Positions 46,984-55,833 of a stretch of DNA of 64,000 nucleotides are shown piece by piece. The notes below the pieces were generated by a model. That model was given only the letters and a program-made list of their open reading frames with translations. It ran no database searches and had not been told where the DNA came from. Every line of letters starts with the position of its first letter. Position 1 is the first letter of the stretch. The stretch lies in assembly GCF_004959765.1 (NCBI RefSeq), contig NZ_SJZD01000004.1, positions 108,424 through 172,423 of the forward strand, given 5' to 3'. This DNA is from Flavobacterium sp. H122. GTDB lineage: Bacteria > Bacteroidota > Bacteroidia > Flavobacteriales > Flavobacteriaceae. The position numbers were made by a program, and so were the translations under genes.

Positions 46984-48702
46984 ATGAAACGAATATATTT
47001 TCTACTGATAATTGCTGTTTTGTTTATTTCCTGCAAAAAAGAAGCCTCACAAAATGAAAAAACAGTGATTGGCATGAACGGTATGAGTTGTGCGCCTCCG
47101 GTTGTAGATGCAGCCTGGTATACTTCTGATAATAAAGCGCCGTTATTTGAGGGAATGGATGTAATTAATTATAAAATCTCCACCAAAAATACCGAAGCTC
47201 AAAAATATTTTAATCAAGGTCTGGCATTGTCCTATGCATTCAATCATGCCGAAGCGGCGCGTTCCTTTTATTATGCTACTAAACTTGACCCTGAATGTGC
47301 CATGTGTTACTGGGGATTTGCGTATGTTTTAGGTCCAAATTACAATGCCGGAATGGAGCCTGATAATTATGAAAGAGCTTATAAAGCAATACAAACGGCA
47401 TTAAAATTAAGTGATAAAGCTACAGAAAAGGAAAAAGCTTTAATTATAGCTCTGTCCAAACGATATATTGAAAAACCTATCGATGATAGAAAGAATCTGG
47501 ATATTGCTTATTCAAAAGCTATGAAAGAAGTTAATACAAAGTTTCCTGAAGACATAGACATTAATGCTTTATACGCAGAATCCGTAATGGATTTACATCC
47601 GTGGGATTTATACGAAAAAAACGGAAAACCAAAGCCATGGACACCGGAAATTGTATTACTTTTTGAAAAGATTCTCAAAAAAGACCCTAAGCATATTGGA
47701 GCAAACCATTTTTACATTCATGCTGTTGAAGCTTCAAAAAATCCAGAACGAGGATATGCATCTGCCAAATTTTTTGATGATGGAAATGCTAAGTCATTTG
47801 GTCATTTAGTACATATGTCTTCACATATTTATATCAGGACCGGCGATTATCATAAAGGAACATTAGCTAATATTAATGCCTGTAAAATTGATAGTACTTA
47901 TGTAACCTTGTGTCATGCACAAGGAGCTTATCCGCTGGCATATTACCCACATAATTATCATTTTATGGCAGGAACAGCTACACTAGAAGGAAATTCGAAA
48001 TGGGCGATGTTAGGTGCTAACGAAACATCAAAATTGGTGCATCCTAAAAACATGATTTTACCTGGATTGGAAACACTGCAGCATTATTATGTAATTCCAT
48101 ATTTTGTTGCGGTGAAATTTGGTAAATGGGATGCTATTTTAGAAATGAAATTGGTTTCAGATACGCTGAAATATCCAAAAGCCATTTCGCATTATGCCAA
48201 AGGAATGGCCTATTTAGGTAAAAAGAATTTTATAATGGCCAAAGAAGAATCATTATTATTGGATGTTTTGGCTAATGACAGAGATTTGGAAAAAATGACC
48301 ATTTGGCAAATCAATTCAATGAGTTCTATTGTAAATATTGCTGCTAAAGTCCTTAAAGCCGAAATCCTTGCTTCTGAAAGAAATTATTCGCAAAGTATTA
48401 CTCTCTTACGGAAGACAGTAAAAATTGAAGACGGTTTAAATTACAATGAACCTCCTGATTGGTTTTTCTCTACCCGACATCATCTGGGAGCTGTTTTGAT
48501 AGAAGCTGGAAAGTATAATGAAGCCATTGAAATATATGAAGAAGATTTAAAACAATTTCCTAAAAATAGCTGGGCATATCAGGGAATGAAATTGGCTTAT
48601 GAAAAACTTAATAATAAAACCAAAGCAGCAGAAATGGATAAACTTATCGCTGATGCTTGGACAAATGCCGATGTGAAAATTACCACTTCAAGAATAAAAT
48701 AA
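46984..48702 (+). CDS. TPR-repeat lipoprotein
   Basis: A 572-residue secreted lipoprotein (signal MKRIYFLLIIAVLFISCKKE, lipobox FISC). Tetratricopeptide-type helices are clear at about residues 65-130 (NTEAQKYFNQGLALSYAFNH; SFYYATKLDPECAMCYWGFA) and again at the C-terminus (YNEAIEIYEEDLKQFPKNSW). Between them lie conserved-looking HFYIHAVEASKNPERGY and MSSHIYIRTGDYHKG, with several His residues that could form a metal or active site, though I know of no assigned activity. It is convergent with lpd across a shared palindromic terminator. Confidence 0.85.
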   Translation: MKRIYFLLIIAVLFISCKKEASQNEKTVIGMNGMSCAPPVVDAAWYTSDNKAPLFEGMDVINYKISTKNTEAQKYFNQGLALSYAFNHAEAARSFYYATKLDPECAMCYWGFAYVLGPNYNAGMEPDNYERAYKAIQTALKLSDKATEKEKALIIALSKRYIEKPIDDRKNLDIAYSKAMKEVNTKFPEDIDINALYAESVMDLHPWDLYEKNGKPKPWTPEIVLLFEKILKKDPKHIGANHFYIHAVEASKNPERGYASAKFFDDGNAKSFGHLVHMSSHIYIRTGDYHKGTLANINACKIDSTYVTLCHAQGAYPLAYYPHNYHFMAGTATLEGNSKWAMLGANETSKLVHPKNMILPGLETLQHYYVIPYFVAVKFGKWDAILEMKLVSDTLKYPKAISHYAKGMAYLGKKNFIMAKEESLLLDVLANDRDLEKMTIWQINSMSSIVNIAAKVLKAEILASERNYSQSITLLRKTVKIEDGLNYNEPPDWFFSTRHHLGAVLIEAGKYNEAIEIYEEDLKQFPKNSWAYQGMKLAYEKLNNKTKAAEMDKLIADAWTNADVKITTSRIK

Positions 48703-48734
48703 AAAATCGTCTCATGTATACATGAGACGATTTT
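48703..48734. terminator. Bidirectional terminator between TPR gene and lpd
   Basis: A perfect 32-bp palindrome, AAAATCGTCTCATGTA followed by its complement, with A and T runs at the ends. It can stop transcripts from both convergent genes. Confidence 0.9.
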
Positions 48735-48782
48735 ACTATAATTAGATTCCTCTCTCGTATTTCAGACGAGATGGAATGACAA

Positions 48783-50186
48783 TTAAACGTGTAACGCTCT
48801 TTTTCCGGTTGCGTCTAAAGCAGCTTCCTTGATAGCTTCTGCAAAGGTTGGGTGAGCATGTGACATTCTTGAAATATCTTCGGCACTAGCACGGAATTCC
48901 ATAGCTGTTACCGCTTCGGCAATCAAATCGGCAGCACGGGCACCAATCATGTGAACACCTAAAACTTCATCAGTAGCAGCATCTGCTAAAATTTTAATGA
49001 AACCATCAGTATCAGCACTTGCACGGGCACGGCCTAACGCTTTGAATGGGAAATTACCCACTTTATAATTTTTACCTTCAGCTTTTAATTGCTCTTCAGT
49101 TTTACCAACAGCAGAAACTTCAGGCCATGTATAAACTACACCAGGAATTAAGTTATAATCGATGTGCGGTTTTTGACCTGCTAAATATTCAGCAACCAAT
49201 ACACCTTCTTCTTCAGCTTTGTGAGCTAACATAGCACCACGAACTACATCACCAATTGCATAAATGTTAGATGCCGAAGTTTGTAAATGATCGTTAACTT
49301 CTATTTGACCCCTATCGGTTAATTTAACACCTGCTTTTTCAGCATTTAATCCATCAGTATAAGGACGACGGCCTACAGCCACTAATGCGTAATCTCCTTC
49401 AAGAACCACTTCATTGCCTTTTGCATCGTCAGCTTTTACGATAACTTCATTTCCGTTACGGGTAACTTCTTTTACTTTGTGAGAAGTATAGAATTTCATG
49501 CCTTGTTTTTTCAAAACTTTAGTCAATTCTTTTGACAAAGCTCCGTCCATTCCCGGAATAATTCTGTCCATAAATTCAACTACAGATACTTTAGCTCCTA
49601 AACGTAAATATACCTGACCTAACTCTAAACCTATTACACCACCGCCAATGATGATTAAATGTTTAGGGACTTCTGTTAGTTTTAAAGCTTCGGTAGAAGT
49701 AATTACTCTTTCTTTATCAATTGAAATGAAAGGTAAAGATGATGGTTTTGAACCTGTAGCAATGATTGTATTTTTAGCTTCAATCTTTTCAACTGAACCA
49801 TCTGCTTTAGTAATTGCAATTGAAGTAGCACTTTCAAAAGAACCCACACCATTATAAACGGTGATATTGTTTTTGTCCATTAAAAATTTAACTCCACCGC
49901 TTGTTTGATCAACAACTGCCTGCTTACGGTCAATCATCTTTTGAAGATTTACTTTTACTTCTCCCGAAACTTCAATTCCGTGATCAGCAAAATGCTGTAA
50001 TTCTTCATAATGATGTGAAGAAGCCAACAAAGCTTTTGAAGGAATACATCCTACATTCAAACAAGTACCGCCAAGGGTTGCATATTTTTCAATAATAGCT
50101 GTTTTCATTCCTAACTGTGCACAACGAATAGCCGACACATAACCGCCAGGACCTGAACCTATTATCACTACGTCAAATGAACTCAT
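48783..50186 (-). CDS. lpdA: Dihydrolipoyl dehydrogenase (E3)
   Basis: A 467-residue FAD-dependent pyridine nucleotide-disulfide oxidoreductase that reoxidises dihydrolipoamide in the pyruvate and 2-oxoglutarate dehydrogenase complexes. It shows the FAD-binding GSGPGGYVSAIRCAQLG, redox-active disulfide GGTCLNVGCIPSKALL, NAD-binding IIGGGVIGLELGQVYLRLGA, second FAD motif NIYAIGDVVRGAMLAHKAEE, and the C-terminal catalytic HAHPTFAEAIKEAALD (His-Glu pair). Length matches the family. The minus-strand leader carries TAATTTTG (50223-50230), a possible -7 element. The gene is not next to other dehydrogenase-complex genes here. Confidence 0.95.
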   Translation of the reverse strand: MSSFDVVIIGSGPGGYVSAIRCAQLGMKTAIIEKYATLGGTCLNVGCIPSKALLASSHHYEELQHFADHGIEVSGEVKVNLQKMIDRKQAVVDQTSGGVKFLMDKNNITVYNGVGSFESATSIAITKADGSVEKIEAKNTIIATGSKPSSLPFISIDKERVITSTEALKLTEVPKHLIIIGGGVIGLELGQVYLRLGAKVSVVEFMDRIIPGMDGALSKELTKVLKKQGMKFYTSHKVKEVTRNGNEVIVKADDAKGNEVVLEGDYALVAVGRRPYTDGLNAEKAGVKLTDRGQIEVNDHLQTSASNIYAIGDVVRGAMLAHKAEEEGVLVAEYLAGQKPHIDYNLIPGVVYTWPEVSAVGKTEEQLKAEGKNYKVGNFPFKALGRARASADTDGFIKILADAATDEVLGVHMIGARAADLIAEAVTAMEFRASAEDISRMSHAHPTFAEAIKEAALDATGKRALHV

Positions 50187-50342
50187 ATAATTTATTATTT
50201 TATATTTCTATTTTCAAATCAGCAAAATTAAGGAATTATGTGAATACACATTTAGTTTATTGAAAAAATAAAACACAAAATGGTTCAAAAATATTATTTT
50301 AAATCACTGGATCTATTTAGATTTTTCAAAAATGATTCTAAC

Positions 50343-50384
50343 AAAAAAAGCCCTCTGAATAATCCAGACGGCTTTTTAATTTTT
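50343..50384. terminator. Hairpin terminator downstream of GG-leader peptide gene
   Basis: AAAAGCCCTCTG and CAGACGGCTTTT pair with one mismatch around an AT loop. On the minus strand it ends in GGCTTTTTTT just after the peptide gene stop, and it also has T residues on the plus side. Confidence 0.75.
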
Positions 50385-50393
50385 AATTTTCAA

Positions 50394-50585
50394 TTAAATT
50401 TCTTCCTGACAAGTATAACCTTGTGTGCATGCAAAATAAATAACACAATAATCCGGTCCGGTTACTGATCCACTGCATGAACAGCCGCAAAGTGATAAAT
50501 CAACTTTTGCTCCACCTTTAATTTGTTTTAATTTTTCATTTGAAAGCATTTCTGCTCCCTTAATGCTTAAAATTTTTGATTTCAT
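50394..50585 (-). CDS. Double-glycine-leader Cys-rich peptide (RiPP/bacteriocin-like precursor)
   Basis: A 63-residue peptide. I place the start at 50585 (MKSKILSIKGAEMLSNEKLK, then QIKGG); an upstream in-frame start at 50615 would add ten hydrophobic residues that do not look like a leader. The leader ends Gly24-Gly25, the classic cut site for peptidase-containing ABC exporters, and has the E-x-L-S/K-x-E-x-L-K-Q-I-K-G-G pattern seen in Bacteroidetes GG-leader natural product precursors. The 38-residue core has six Cys, with a tight CGCSC cluster then three spaced Cys (positions 22, 28, 34 of the core). No modifying enzyme or exporter is nearby in the window. Confidence 0.65.
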   Translation of the reverse strand: MKSKILSIKGAEMLSNEKLKQIKGGAKVDLSLCGCSCSGSVTGPDYCVIYFACTQGYTCQEEI

Positions 50586-50718
50586 GATTTTGTTTATTAT
50601 GATTACTAAAAACATAAAAGTAATATTTTTCTTACAATTAAATTGTATGAAATATAATATTCACATTTAGTAAAACATTTTTTAGAATGAAAATCAATAA
50701 TCAAATGACATGGATTAC

Positions 50719-51150
50719 TTAATCCCAATCGGCCGCAACAAACTGAAGCTGTTTACCCTCTTCATTAACCAATACTAATTTATGAGCATTCTGGGTTGAA
50801 AACCCATTCATTGTAACTATTAAACGACTGAATTCGTCTTCAATTTTACCGGTCTGCTGACAATACATTTTAGTTGAAATAAAATCAGAGAATTTGATTT
50901 TATCTTTTGAATAAATTTCATACCTAAACCCTATAGTATTACAACCCATGTATGCACTACCCGCATTATCGGAACTTGTTAAATCTATATATGTGGCATA
51001 TTTTACCAAAGTATCTCTGGAAAAATCTTCCATTGCTACAAGCATCCACTTTCTTTTTAAACTATTTGATAAGGGCTGTTTAGTTGTCACATTACATCCT
51101 ACCAATACTGCAAACAGTAATAAAAAGATATAAAACCTTTTAGATATCAT
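50719..51150 (-). CDS. META-domain lipoprotein
   Basis: A 143-residue lipoprotein (signal MISKRFYIFLLLFAVLVGCN, lipobox VGC) with an HslJ/META-like domain: KRKWMLVAMEDF at the first strand, AYMGCNTIGFRYEI matching the family's GxxGCN motif, and TKMYCQQTGKIEDEFSRLI with the second conserved Cys. META proteins are small envelope proteins with poorly known roles in stress or adhesion. It overlaps the 3' end of the Lrp/AsnC regulator gene by 11 bp and so is probably co-transcribed with it, an unusual pairing. Confidence 0.8.
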   Translation of the reverse strand: MISKRFYIFLLLFAVLVGCNVTTKQPLSNSLKRKWMLVAMEDFSRDTLVKYATYIDLTSSDNAGSAYMGCNTIGFRYEIYSKDKIKFSDFISTKMYCQQTGKIEDEFSRLIVTMNGFSTQNAHKLVLVNEEGKQLQFVAADWD

Positions 51151-51595
51151 AGACAGTGGTACTTTTTACTTCGCCTATCATAAATGAGGAATGTGTACTT
51201 CCTATGTGCTTGATTGAAGTGAGCTTGGTAACCATAAACTCACGGTATTCTTCCATATTGGCTACACAAATTTTCAGGATATAATCATAATCGCCACTTA
51301 CGTGGAAACATTCCAGTACTTCATTGAGCTGCATTACCGCTTTTTCAAAATCGGCTATAAACTCATGATTATGCTGTACTAATTTTACATGACAGAAAAC
51401 AACATAGTTTTTATTGATTTTTGTACGGTCAACCAGAGCCACATATTTTTTTATAACTCCTTCTTTCTCCAGTTTTTTAATACGCTCATAAACCGCAGTA
51501 ACTGACAAATTTAATTTCATTGAAAGTTCTTTGGTTGTTTGCTTGCTGTCGGTTTGCAGTAATTTTAAAAGTTTTTTATCAATTGCATCCATCAC
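51140..51595 (-). CDS. Lrp/AsnC-family transcriptional regulator
   Basis: A 151-residue DNA-binding regulator. The N-terminal winged HTH is clear (DKKLLKLLQTDSKQTTKELS, then LSVTAVYERIKKLEKEGVIK), followed by a RAM ligand-binding domain (FHVSGDYDYILKICVANMEE; TKLTSIKHIGSTHSSFMIGE). Members sense amino acids as octamers. There is no amino acid enzyme directly adjacent; the downstream overlapping gene encodes a META lipoprotein. The 188-bp leader upstream of it is AT-rich with no recognised operator. Confidence 0.93.
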   Translation of the reverse strand: MMDAIDKKLLKLLQTDSKQTTKELSMKLNLSVTAVYERIKKLEKEGVIKKYVALVDRTKINKNYVVFCHVKLVQHNHEFIADFEKAVMQLNEVLECFHVSGDYDYILKICVANMEEYREFMVTKLTSIKHIGSTHSSFMIGEVKSTTVYDI

Positions 51596-51783
51596 ATAAT
51601 AATTTTCTGCAAAAGTATTGCATTTTCATGTAAAACCGAAAAAAAAACTATTTTTAAACCTAAAAAAGAAAAAACAGAAGTATGTTTAAAAAATGAAATA
51701 CAGTTCACAGACATTTACCGAACACCGTGCAGAAACATCCTGAATAAACTACAGATAAAAGAAAGACTGAAAAGAAAAAGATA

Positions 51784-52116
51784 CTAAAAACCTAAATCAC
51801 GCTCAATTTCTTCCATTTCAATCATGTCATGAGCTTCAAGAACCGTAGGAACTACATGTAATGAATGCGGTACATCGTTAAAGTCGATTCCGTCAGCAAC
51901 GATAATTAAAGATTTTTTTGCTTTGGTGTGTTTTTTAGATAAATCTGTAAATGCTTTAATTGCATCAATATTCACAGATTTGTCATGTGTAATATCTAAA
52001 ATAAGGTTTGAATTTTTAAAAGTATTATACTGTTCAGTAACCTTATTTAAAAACAAGTCAGAATTACCCTCTGTATCTTTAATAATTGTTGTATGTCCTT
52101 TTTGATCAACTTTCAT
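51784..52116 (-). CDS. Hypothetical STAS-like protein, 110 aa
   Basis: A soluble protein with alternating strands and helices (HTTIIKDTEGNSDLFLNKV; NLILDITHDKSVNIDAIKAF; KSLIIVADGIDFNDVPHSL, then HVVPTVLEAHDMIEMEEIE). The layout resembles a STAS fold. In Flavobacteriia similar proteins lie beside ribonuclease Z and are sometimes misnamed after it; it has no nuclease motif (no HxHxDH). It lies 66 bp downstream of pyrB on the same strand, so it may be part of the pyrR-pyrB transcript. No ribonuclease Z gene follows here. Confidence 0.7.
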   Translation of the reverse strand: MKVDQKGHTTIIKDTEGNSDLFLNKVTEQYNTFKNSNLILDITHDKSVNIDAIKAFTDLSKKHTKAKKSLIIVADGIDFNDVPHSLHVVPTVLEAHDMIEMEEIERDLGF

Positions 52117-52182
52117 TTTAAAATCTTCATTTATTCAACTTTGCTAAGTTAGTCATTGCAATAGAATTAAGAAATGATTTTA

Positions 52183-53109
52183 TTATTTAATTTTTGAAGC
52201 CAACAAATAAATAACAGCCATACGGACAGCCACTCCATTTTCTACCTGATTCAATATAACCGATTGTTTCGAATCAGCCACATCACTTGTAATTTCCACA
52301 CCTCTGTTTATAGGTCCGGGATGCATAATTACAATTTCTTTGTTTAATGAATCCAAGAGTTGTTTGTCAACTCCGTACTGCATTGCATACTCTCTCGTTG
52401 AAGGAAAATAACTTATATCCAATCGTTCATTCTGCACACGAAGCATATTGGCAACATCACACCATTCCAACGCTTTTCTTAAATTTGGCTCTACCTCTAC
52501 TCCTAATTCATGGATATATCTTGGAATCAAGGTATTTGGTCCGCAAACTTTTACCTGAGCGCCTAATTTTTGCAATGAATATATATTTGAAAGCGCTACT
52601 CTTGAGTGTAAAATATCCCCAACAATAACCACTTTTTTTCCTGCAACATCACCTAATCTCTCTCTGATTGTGTAGGCATCAAGCAAAGCCTGTGTAGGAT
52701 GTTCATGCGCACCATCACCTGCATTGACAATACTTGCATTTACATTTTTGGAAAGAAATACCGCCGCACCCGGAGAAGAATGCCTCATTACCACCATATC
52801 CACTTTCATCGACAGAATATTGTTTACAGTATCTATCAAGGTTTCGCCCTTAGTAACTGACGAACTCGATGCAGCAAAATTTACCACATCGGCAGAAAGT
52901 CTTTTTTGGGCCAATTCAAAGGAAAGTTTTGTTCTGGTACTGTTTTCGAAAAAGATGTTTGCAATGGTTATATCTCGTAAAGAGGGAACTTTTTTTATGG
53001 GACGGTTAATAACTTCTTTAAAATGGTCAGCGGTTTCAAAAATAAGTTGAATATCTTCTTCTGTAATGTATTTAATTCCTAGTAAATGATTTACGCTTAA
53101 TTCCTTCAT
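52183..53109 (-). CDS. pyrB: Aspartate carbamoyltransferase catalytic subunit
   Basis: A 308-residue enzyme that joins carbamoyl phosphate and aspartate in the first committed step of pyrimidine synthesis. Visible sites are the carbamoyl-phosphate loop FFENSTRTKLSFELAQKRL, ASSSSVTKGETLIDTV, VVMRHSSPGAAVFLS, HEHPTQALLDAYTIRERLG, and the aspartate-binding MHPGPINRGVEI near the C-terminus. No pyrI-like regulatory subunit is adjacent. The ATG lies 1 bp after the pyrR stop, so the pair is an operon and probably responds to uridine nucleotides through PyrR or by promoter control. Confidence 0.95.
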   Translation of the reverse strand: MKELSVNHLLGIKYITEEDIQLIFETADHFKEVINRPIKKVPSLRDITIANIFFENSTRTKLSFELAQKRLSADVVNFAASSSSVTKGETLIDTVNNILSMKVDMVVMRHSSPGAAVFLSKNVNASIVNAGDGAHEHPTQALLDAYTIRERLGDVAGKKVVIVGDILHSRVALSNIYSLQKLGAQVKVCGPNTLIPRYIHELGVEVEPNLRKALEWCDVANMLRVQNERLDISYFPSTREYAMQYGVDKQLLDSLNKEIVIMHPGPINRGVEITSDVADSKQSVILNQVENGVAVRMAVIYLLASKIK

Positions 53110-53110
53110 T

Positions 53111-53647
53111 TCATTTTGTTATTAATTCTACTGAATCTTCACCGGAAGTCTCCTTCCATTTCACCACTACTTTTTCGTTATTAATAGCATCTACCTGTCG
53201 TCCTCTGTAATCCGGCTGGATAGGCAAATGACGGCTGAATCTTCTATCTATCAAGACAAGCAGTTCAACTTCATTTGGACGTCCAAAAGACTGCAATGCC
53301 TGTAAAGCTGCGTTTATACTCCTTCCTGTATACAAAACATCATCGATAAAAATGACTTTTTTGTTTTCTACAAGGAAATCGATCTGGGTCTTGTTTGCCT
53401 CTAAAGTCTCTCCACGACGGAAGTCATCTCTGAAAAAAGTAATATCAAGAAAACCCATCTGAATATTTTTGATATTATATTCATCAGTCAGAATTTTCAG
53501 TAATCTTTTAGCTAAATAACTACCCCGGGGTTGAATACCAATAAGTACTGTTTGAGAAAAATCAAGATGATTTTCGATAAGCTGACAGGCCAAACGATGA
53601 AGTATAATGTTTACTTCTGTTGCGGTGAGCAAAGTTTTTTGACTCAT
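53111..53647 (-). CDS. pyrR: PyrR bifunctional regulator/uracil phosphoribosyltransferase
   Basis: A 178-residue type I phosphoribosyltransferase of the PyrR family, with LIGIQPRGSYLAKRLLKIL (substrate loop), FRDDFRRGETLEANKTQIDF, and the PRPP loop VIFIDDVLYTGRSINAALQA. In Bacilli PyrR binds mRNA to cause attenuation of pyr operons; in Bacteroidetes the RNA-binding role is less established. It precedes pyrB by 1 bp. The short upstream region (53648-53779) does not show a clear anti-terminator/terminator pair for this operon, so attenuation is not supported here. Confidence 0.92.
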   Translation of the reverse strand: MSQKTLLTATEVNIILHRLACQLIENHLDFSQTVLIGIQPRGSYLAKRLLKILTDEYNIKNIQMGFLDITFFRDDFRRGETLEANKTQIDFLVENKKVIFIDDVLYTGRSINAALQALQSFGRPNEVELLVLIDRRFSRHLPIQPDYRGRQVDAINNEKVVVKWKETSGEDSVELITK

Positions 53648-53741
53648 TGTAGTTAGTTGTGTTTGGAGTGTAAAATTAAGGATTTTTTTGGATAAAAAAA
53701 GTCATTTTTATTTCAGTATAATCAACAGGTTTAACTTCAAT

Positions 53742-53776
53742 AAAAAAAGAAGCCTCAATTTTATAATTGAGGCTTC
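53742..53776 (-). terminator. Terminator of LTA-synthase-like gene
   Basis: GAAGCCTCAATT (53749-53760) and AATTGAGGCTTC (53765-53776) form a strong hairpin, followed on the minus strand by a run of seven T. It directly follows the sulfatase gene. Confidence 0.9.
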
Positions 53777-53779
53777 ATC

Positions 53780-55708
53780 TTATTTTTTGTAAAACAGATT
53801 CTGATCTATAATCCTGTCAAAATAATCTTTTATAAATGCTTTACAGCTTTCACCGGTTTCCAGCATTTCTTTATTAGTCTTGGAAATTAAGTTATGCTCC
53901 AAAGCTTTATCTTTTATGTCATAATATCCAACCACTTTTTTCCCATCAAAAGTACAGATGTAATTGCCGCTCTGGAACTGATACAGATTACTATTAAAGT
54001 TAACGGCAAAAGGCTGGATATTTTGATCACCAATCAAACTTCTGCCCCAGCTTCTGAACGGTTTATTGTAACCAATCATGTCCAATATTGTAGGATAAAT
54101 ATCAATCTGCTGTGCCAGTTCGTTTCTTTCACCTTTCAAACTGCCGTCTGGCTTATAAATTAAAATAGGCACTGCCTGGCGGTTGATTACCTTTTCATAT
54201 TCAGGATAAGCTGTCAGGTTAGCATGATCGGCTGTAATCACGAAAATTGTATTCTTAAACCACGGCTGTTTTTTTGCTTCCTCAAAGAAACGTTTAAAAG
54301 CATAATCGGTATACCCTACACACTGATGCATTTTACTTGTTCCTTTAGGAAACTTTCCTTCATATTTTTTCGGAACAATATAAGGTTCATGCGATGATAC
54401 TGTAAAAATGGTACTGAAAAATGGTTTTTGCTTTTTATCCAATTCCTGTTTCATAAACTGCATAAATGGTTCATCCCAAATTCCCCATACACCATCGTGT
54501 TCAGCATCATTATTAAATTCGGTTTTACCGTAATAATGGTCAAAACCTAAGATATTTCCAAAACCCAAAAAGCCCATAGAACCATTTGGTGCTCCATGAA
54601 AGAAAGAAGTATCATACCCCGTTTCTTTTAAACAGGAAACCAATGACTGTATTTTTTGTTTCGGATACGGCGAAGAGGTAAAAGCATCTCTAAACGAAGG
54701 AATCCCGGCCAATACTGATGACATTCCGTGTATTGATTTACTTCCGTTTGCATAAGCATTCGTAAAAATCAAACTTTCTTTTGCCAACTCATCTAAAAAC
54801 GGTGTATATCCTTTATAATCTGGAATACCCGAGTTTTTATTCATACATCCCCAGTATTCTCTTCCTAAACTTTCGGTAATAATTAATACAATATTAGGTT
54901 TTGTTGCAGGATTATTTGTGTAATGCTTTATTGGCTGAATTTTAGTTTCAAGAACGCCAGGAGCAACTTCATAAGACATTTTTTTAAAACTTGTCTTACC
55001 AAAAGTTCTTATCAAAGCAAAAGGTGTATTCAAAACAACATCAGCGTGCTGCGGTTTAGTCGCATACCTGTTTGCGTCAACCAAATTTAATGGTCTTGTA
55101 CTTTTCTTAAAATCACCACGTATACCACCTATAGATAAAATTAAAATAAGTAACAAACCTATTTTTGAAGTTAAAAAATACTTCACATTATGTTCAACTT
55201 TTCTTTCTTCTACCCTAACCAGTTTATATAACTTAATCCATAAAAATGCCAGAATAAAAAACAATACATAAACATGCCAGTAGCTTACAATAAATCTGAA
55301 AAACATGTTTCCTTTGTTAGACTCATGTTGCACAATATCCATAACTGCTATTGTTGTTCTTGAATAAATATATTTATAGTAAATAAAATCTATAAAGTTT
55401 GTTGCATACGCTATAAAGTTTAAAGCAAAATACACATAGAACAGAAACCGCTGGTATGTTTTTTTTGTGTTTATCCAAAAAGGCAAAACAGACAAAAGGA
55501 TAAATAACCCGTTTACATATAATATAGATGTTGTATCGAATGTCAATCCATGATACGCTAATTTTAAATATTCAAAAACGGAATCAATTTTTAAAAGCTT
55601 GAAATTATATATAGTAAAAATCAATCTGGCTAATGAATAAAATACATACGCCAGTAAAATTCTGTAAATTAAAACCTTATACTCCTGAGTCCTAATATTT
55701 TTAATCAT
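53780..55708 (-). CDS. LTA synthase-family sulfatase/phosphoglycerol transferase
   Basis: A 642-residue membrane enzyme with five N-terminal helices (about residues 12-185) and an extracytoplasmic sulfatase-fold domain. Motifs include PNIVLIITESLGREYWG (metal-binding Glu), AYANGSKSIHGMSSVLAGIP with the likely Ser/Thr nucleophile region, FFSTIFTVSSHEPY, and VITADHANL (metal-binding Asp-His). Gram-negative members transfer phosphoglycerol or phosphoethanolamine to envelope glycans or lipids; they do not make LTA. The real acceptor is unknown. The minus-strand leader carries TACTTTTG (55730-55737), a good -7 element. It is divergent from sdaA. Confidence 0.9.
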   Translation of the reverse strand: MIKNIRTQEYKVLIYRILLAYVFYSLARLIFTIYNFKLLKIDSVFEYLKLAYHGLTFDTTSILYVNGLFILLSVLPFWINTKKTYQRFLFYVYFALNFIAYATNFIDFIYYKYIYSRTTIAVMDIVQHESNKGNMFFRFIVSYWHVYVLFFILAFLWIKLYKLVRVEERKVEHNVKYFLTSKIGLLLILILSIGGIRGDFKKSTRPLNLVDANRYATKPQHADVVLNTPFALIRTFGKTSFKKMSYEVAPGVLETKIQPIKHYTNNPATKPNIVLIITESLGREYWGCMNKNSGIPDYKGYTPFLDELAKESLIFTNAYANGSKSIHGMSSVLAGIPSFRDAFTSSPYPKQKIQSLVSCLKETGYDTSFFHGAPNGSMGFLGFGNILGFDHYYGKTEFNNDAEHDGVWGIWDEPFMQFMKQELDKKQKPFFSTIFTVSSHEPYIVPKKYEGKFPKGTSKMHQCVGYTDYAFKRFFEEAKKQPWFKNTIFVITADHANLTAYPEYEKVINRQAVPILIYKPDGSLKGERNELAQQIDIYPTILDMIGYNKPFRSWGRSLIGDQNIQPFAVNFNSNLYQFQSGNYICTFDGKKVVGYYDIKDKALEHNLISKTNKEMLETGESCKAFIKDYFDRIIDQNLFYKK

Positions 55709-55803
55709 CGATAATCAAATTTATTGCGGCAAAAGTAGAGCATAAATCTATTTGATGTACATTTTTTTAAATTTTTATAACTTTTTTGTTAGCATATGAA
55801 CGC

Positions 55804-55811
55804 TATCTTTG
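55804..55811 (+). promoter_or_regulatory. Likely -7 element for sdaA
   Basis: TATCTTTG matches TAnnTTTG 22 bp before the ATG at 55834. A T-rich stretch with TTTG sits upstream at a spacing shorter than ideal. Confidence 0.45.
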
Positions 55812-55833
55812 TACTACTAAATCGATATAGTTT

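Noticed and set aside
50280..50468. 62-codon plus-strand open frame
   Set aside because: It overlaps the hairpin terminator and is antisense to the GG-leader peptide gene; no start signal or family resemblance.
53648..53779. PyrR-type attenuator for pyrR-pyrB
   Set aside because: The only strong hairpin here is the terminator of the upstream sulfatase gene; no alternative anti-terminator fold is evident.
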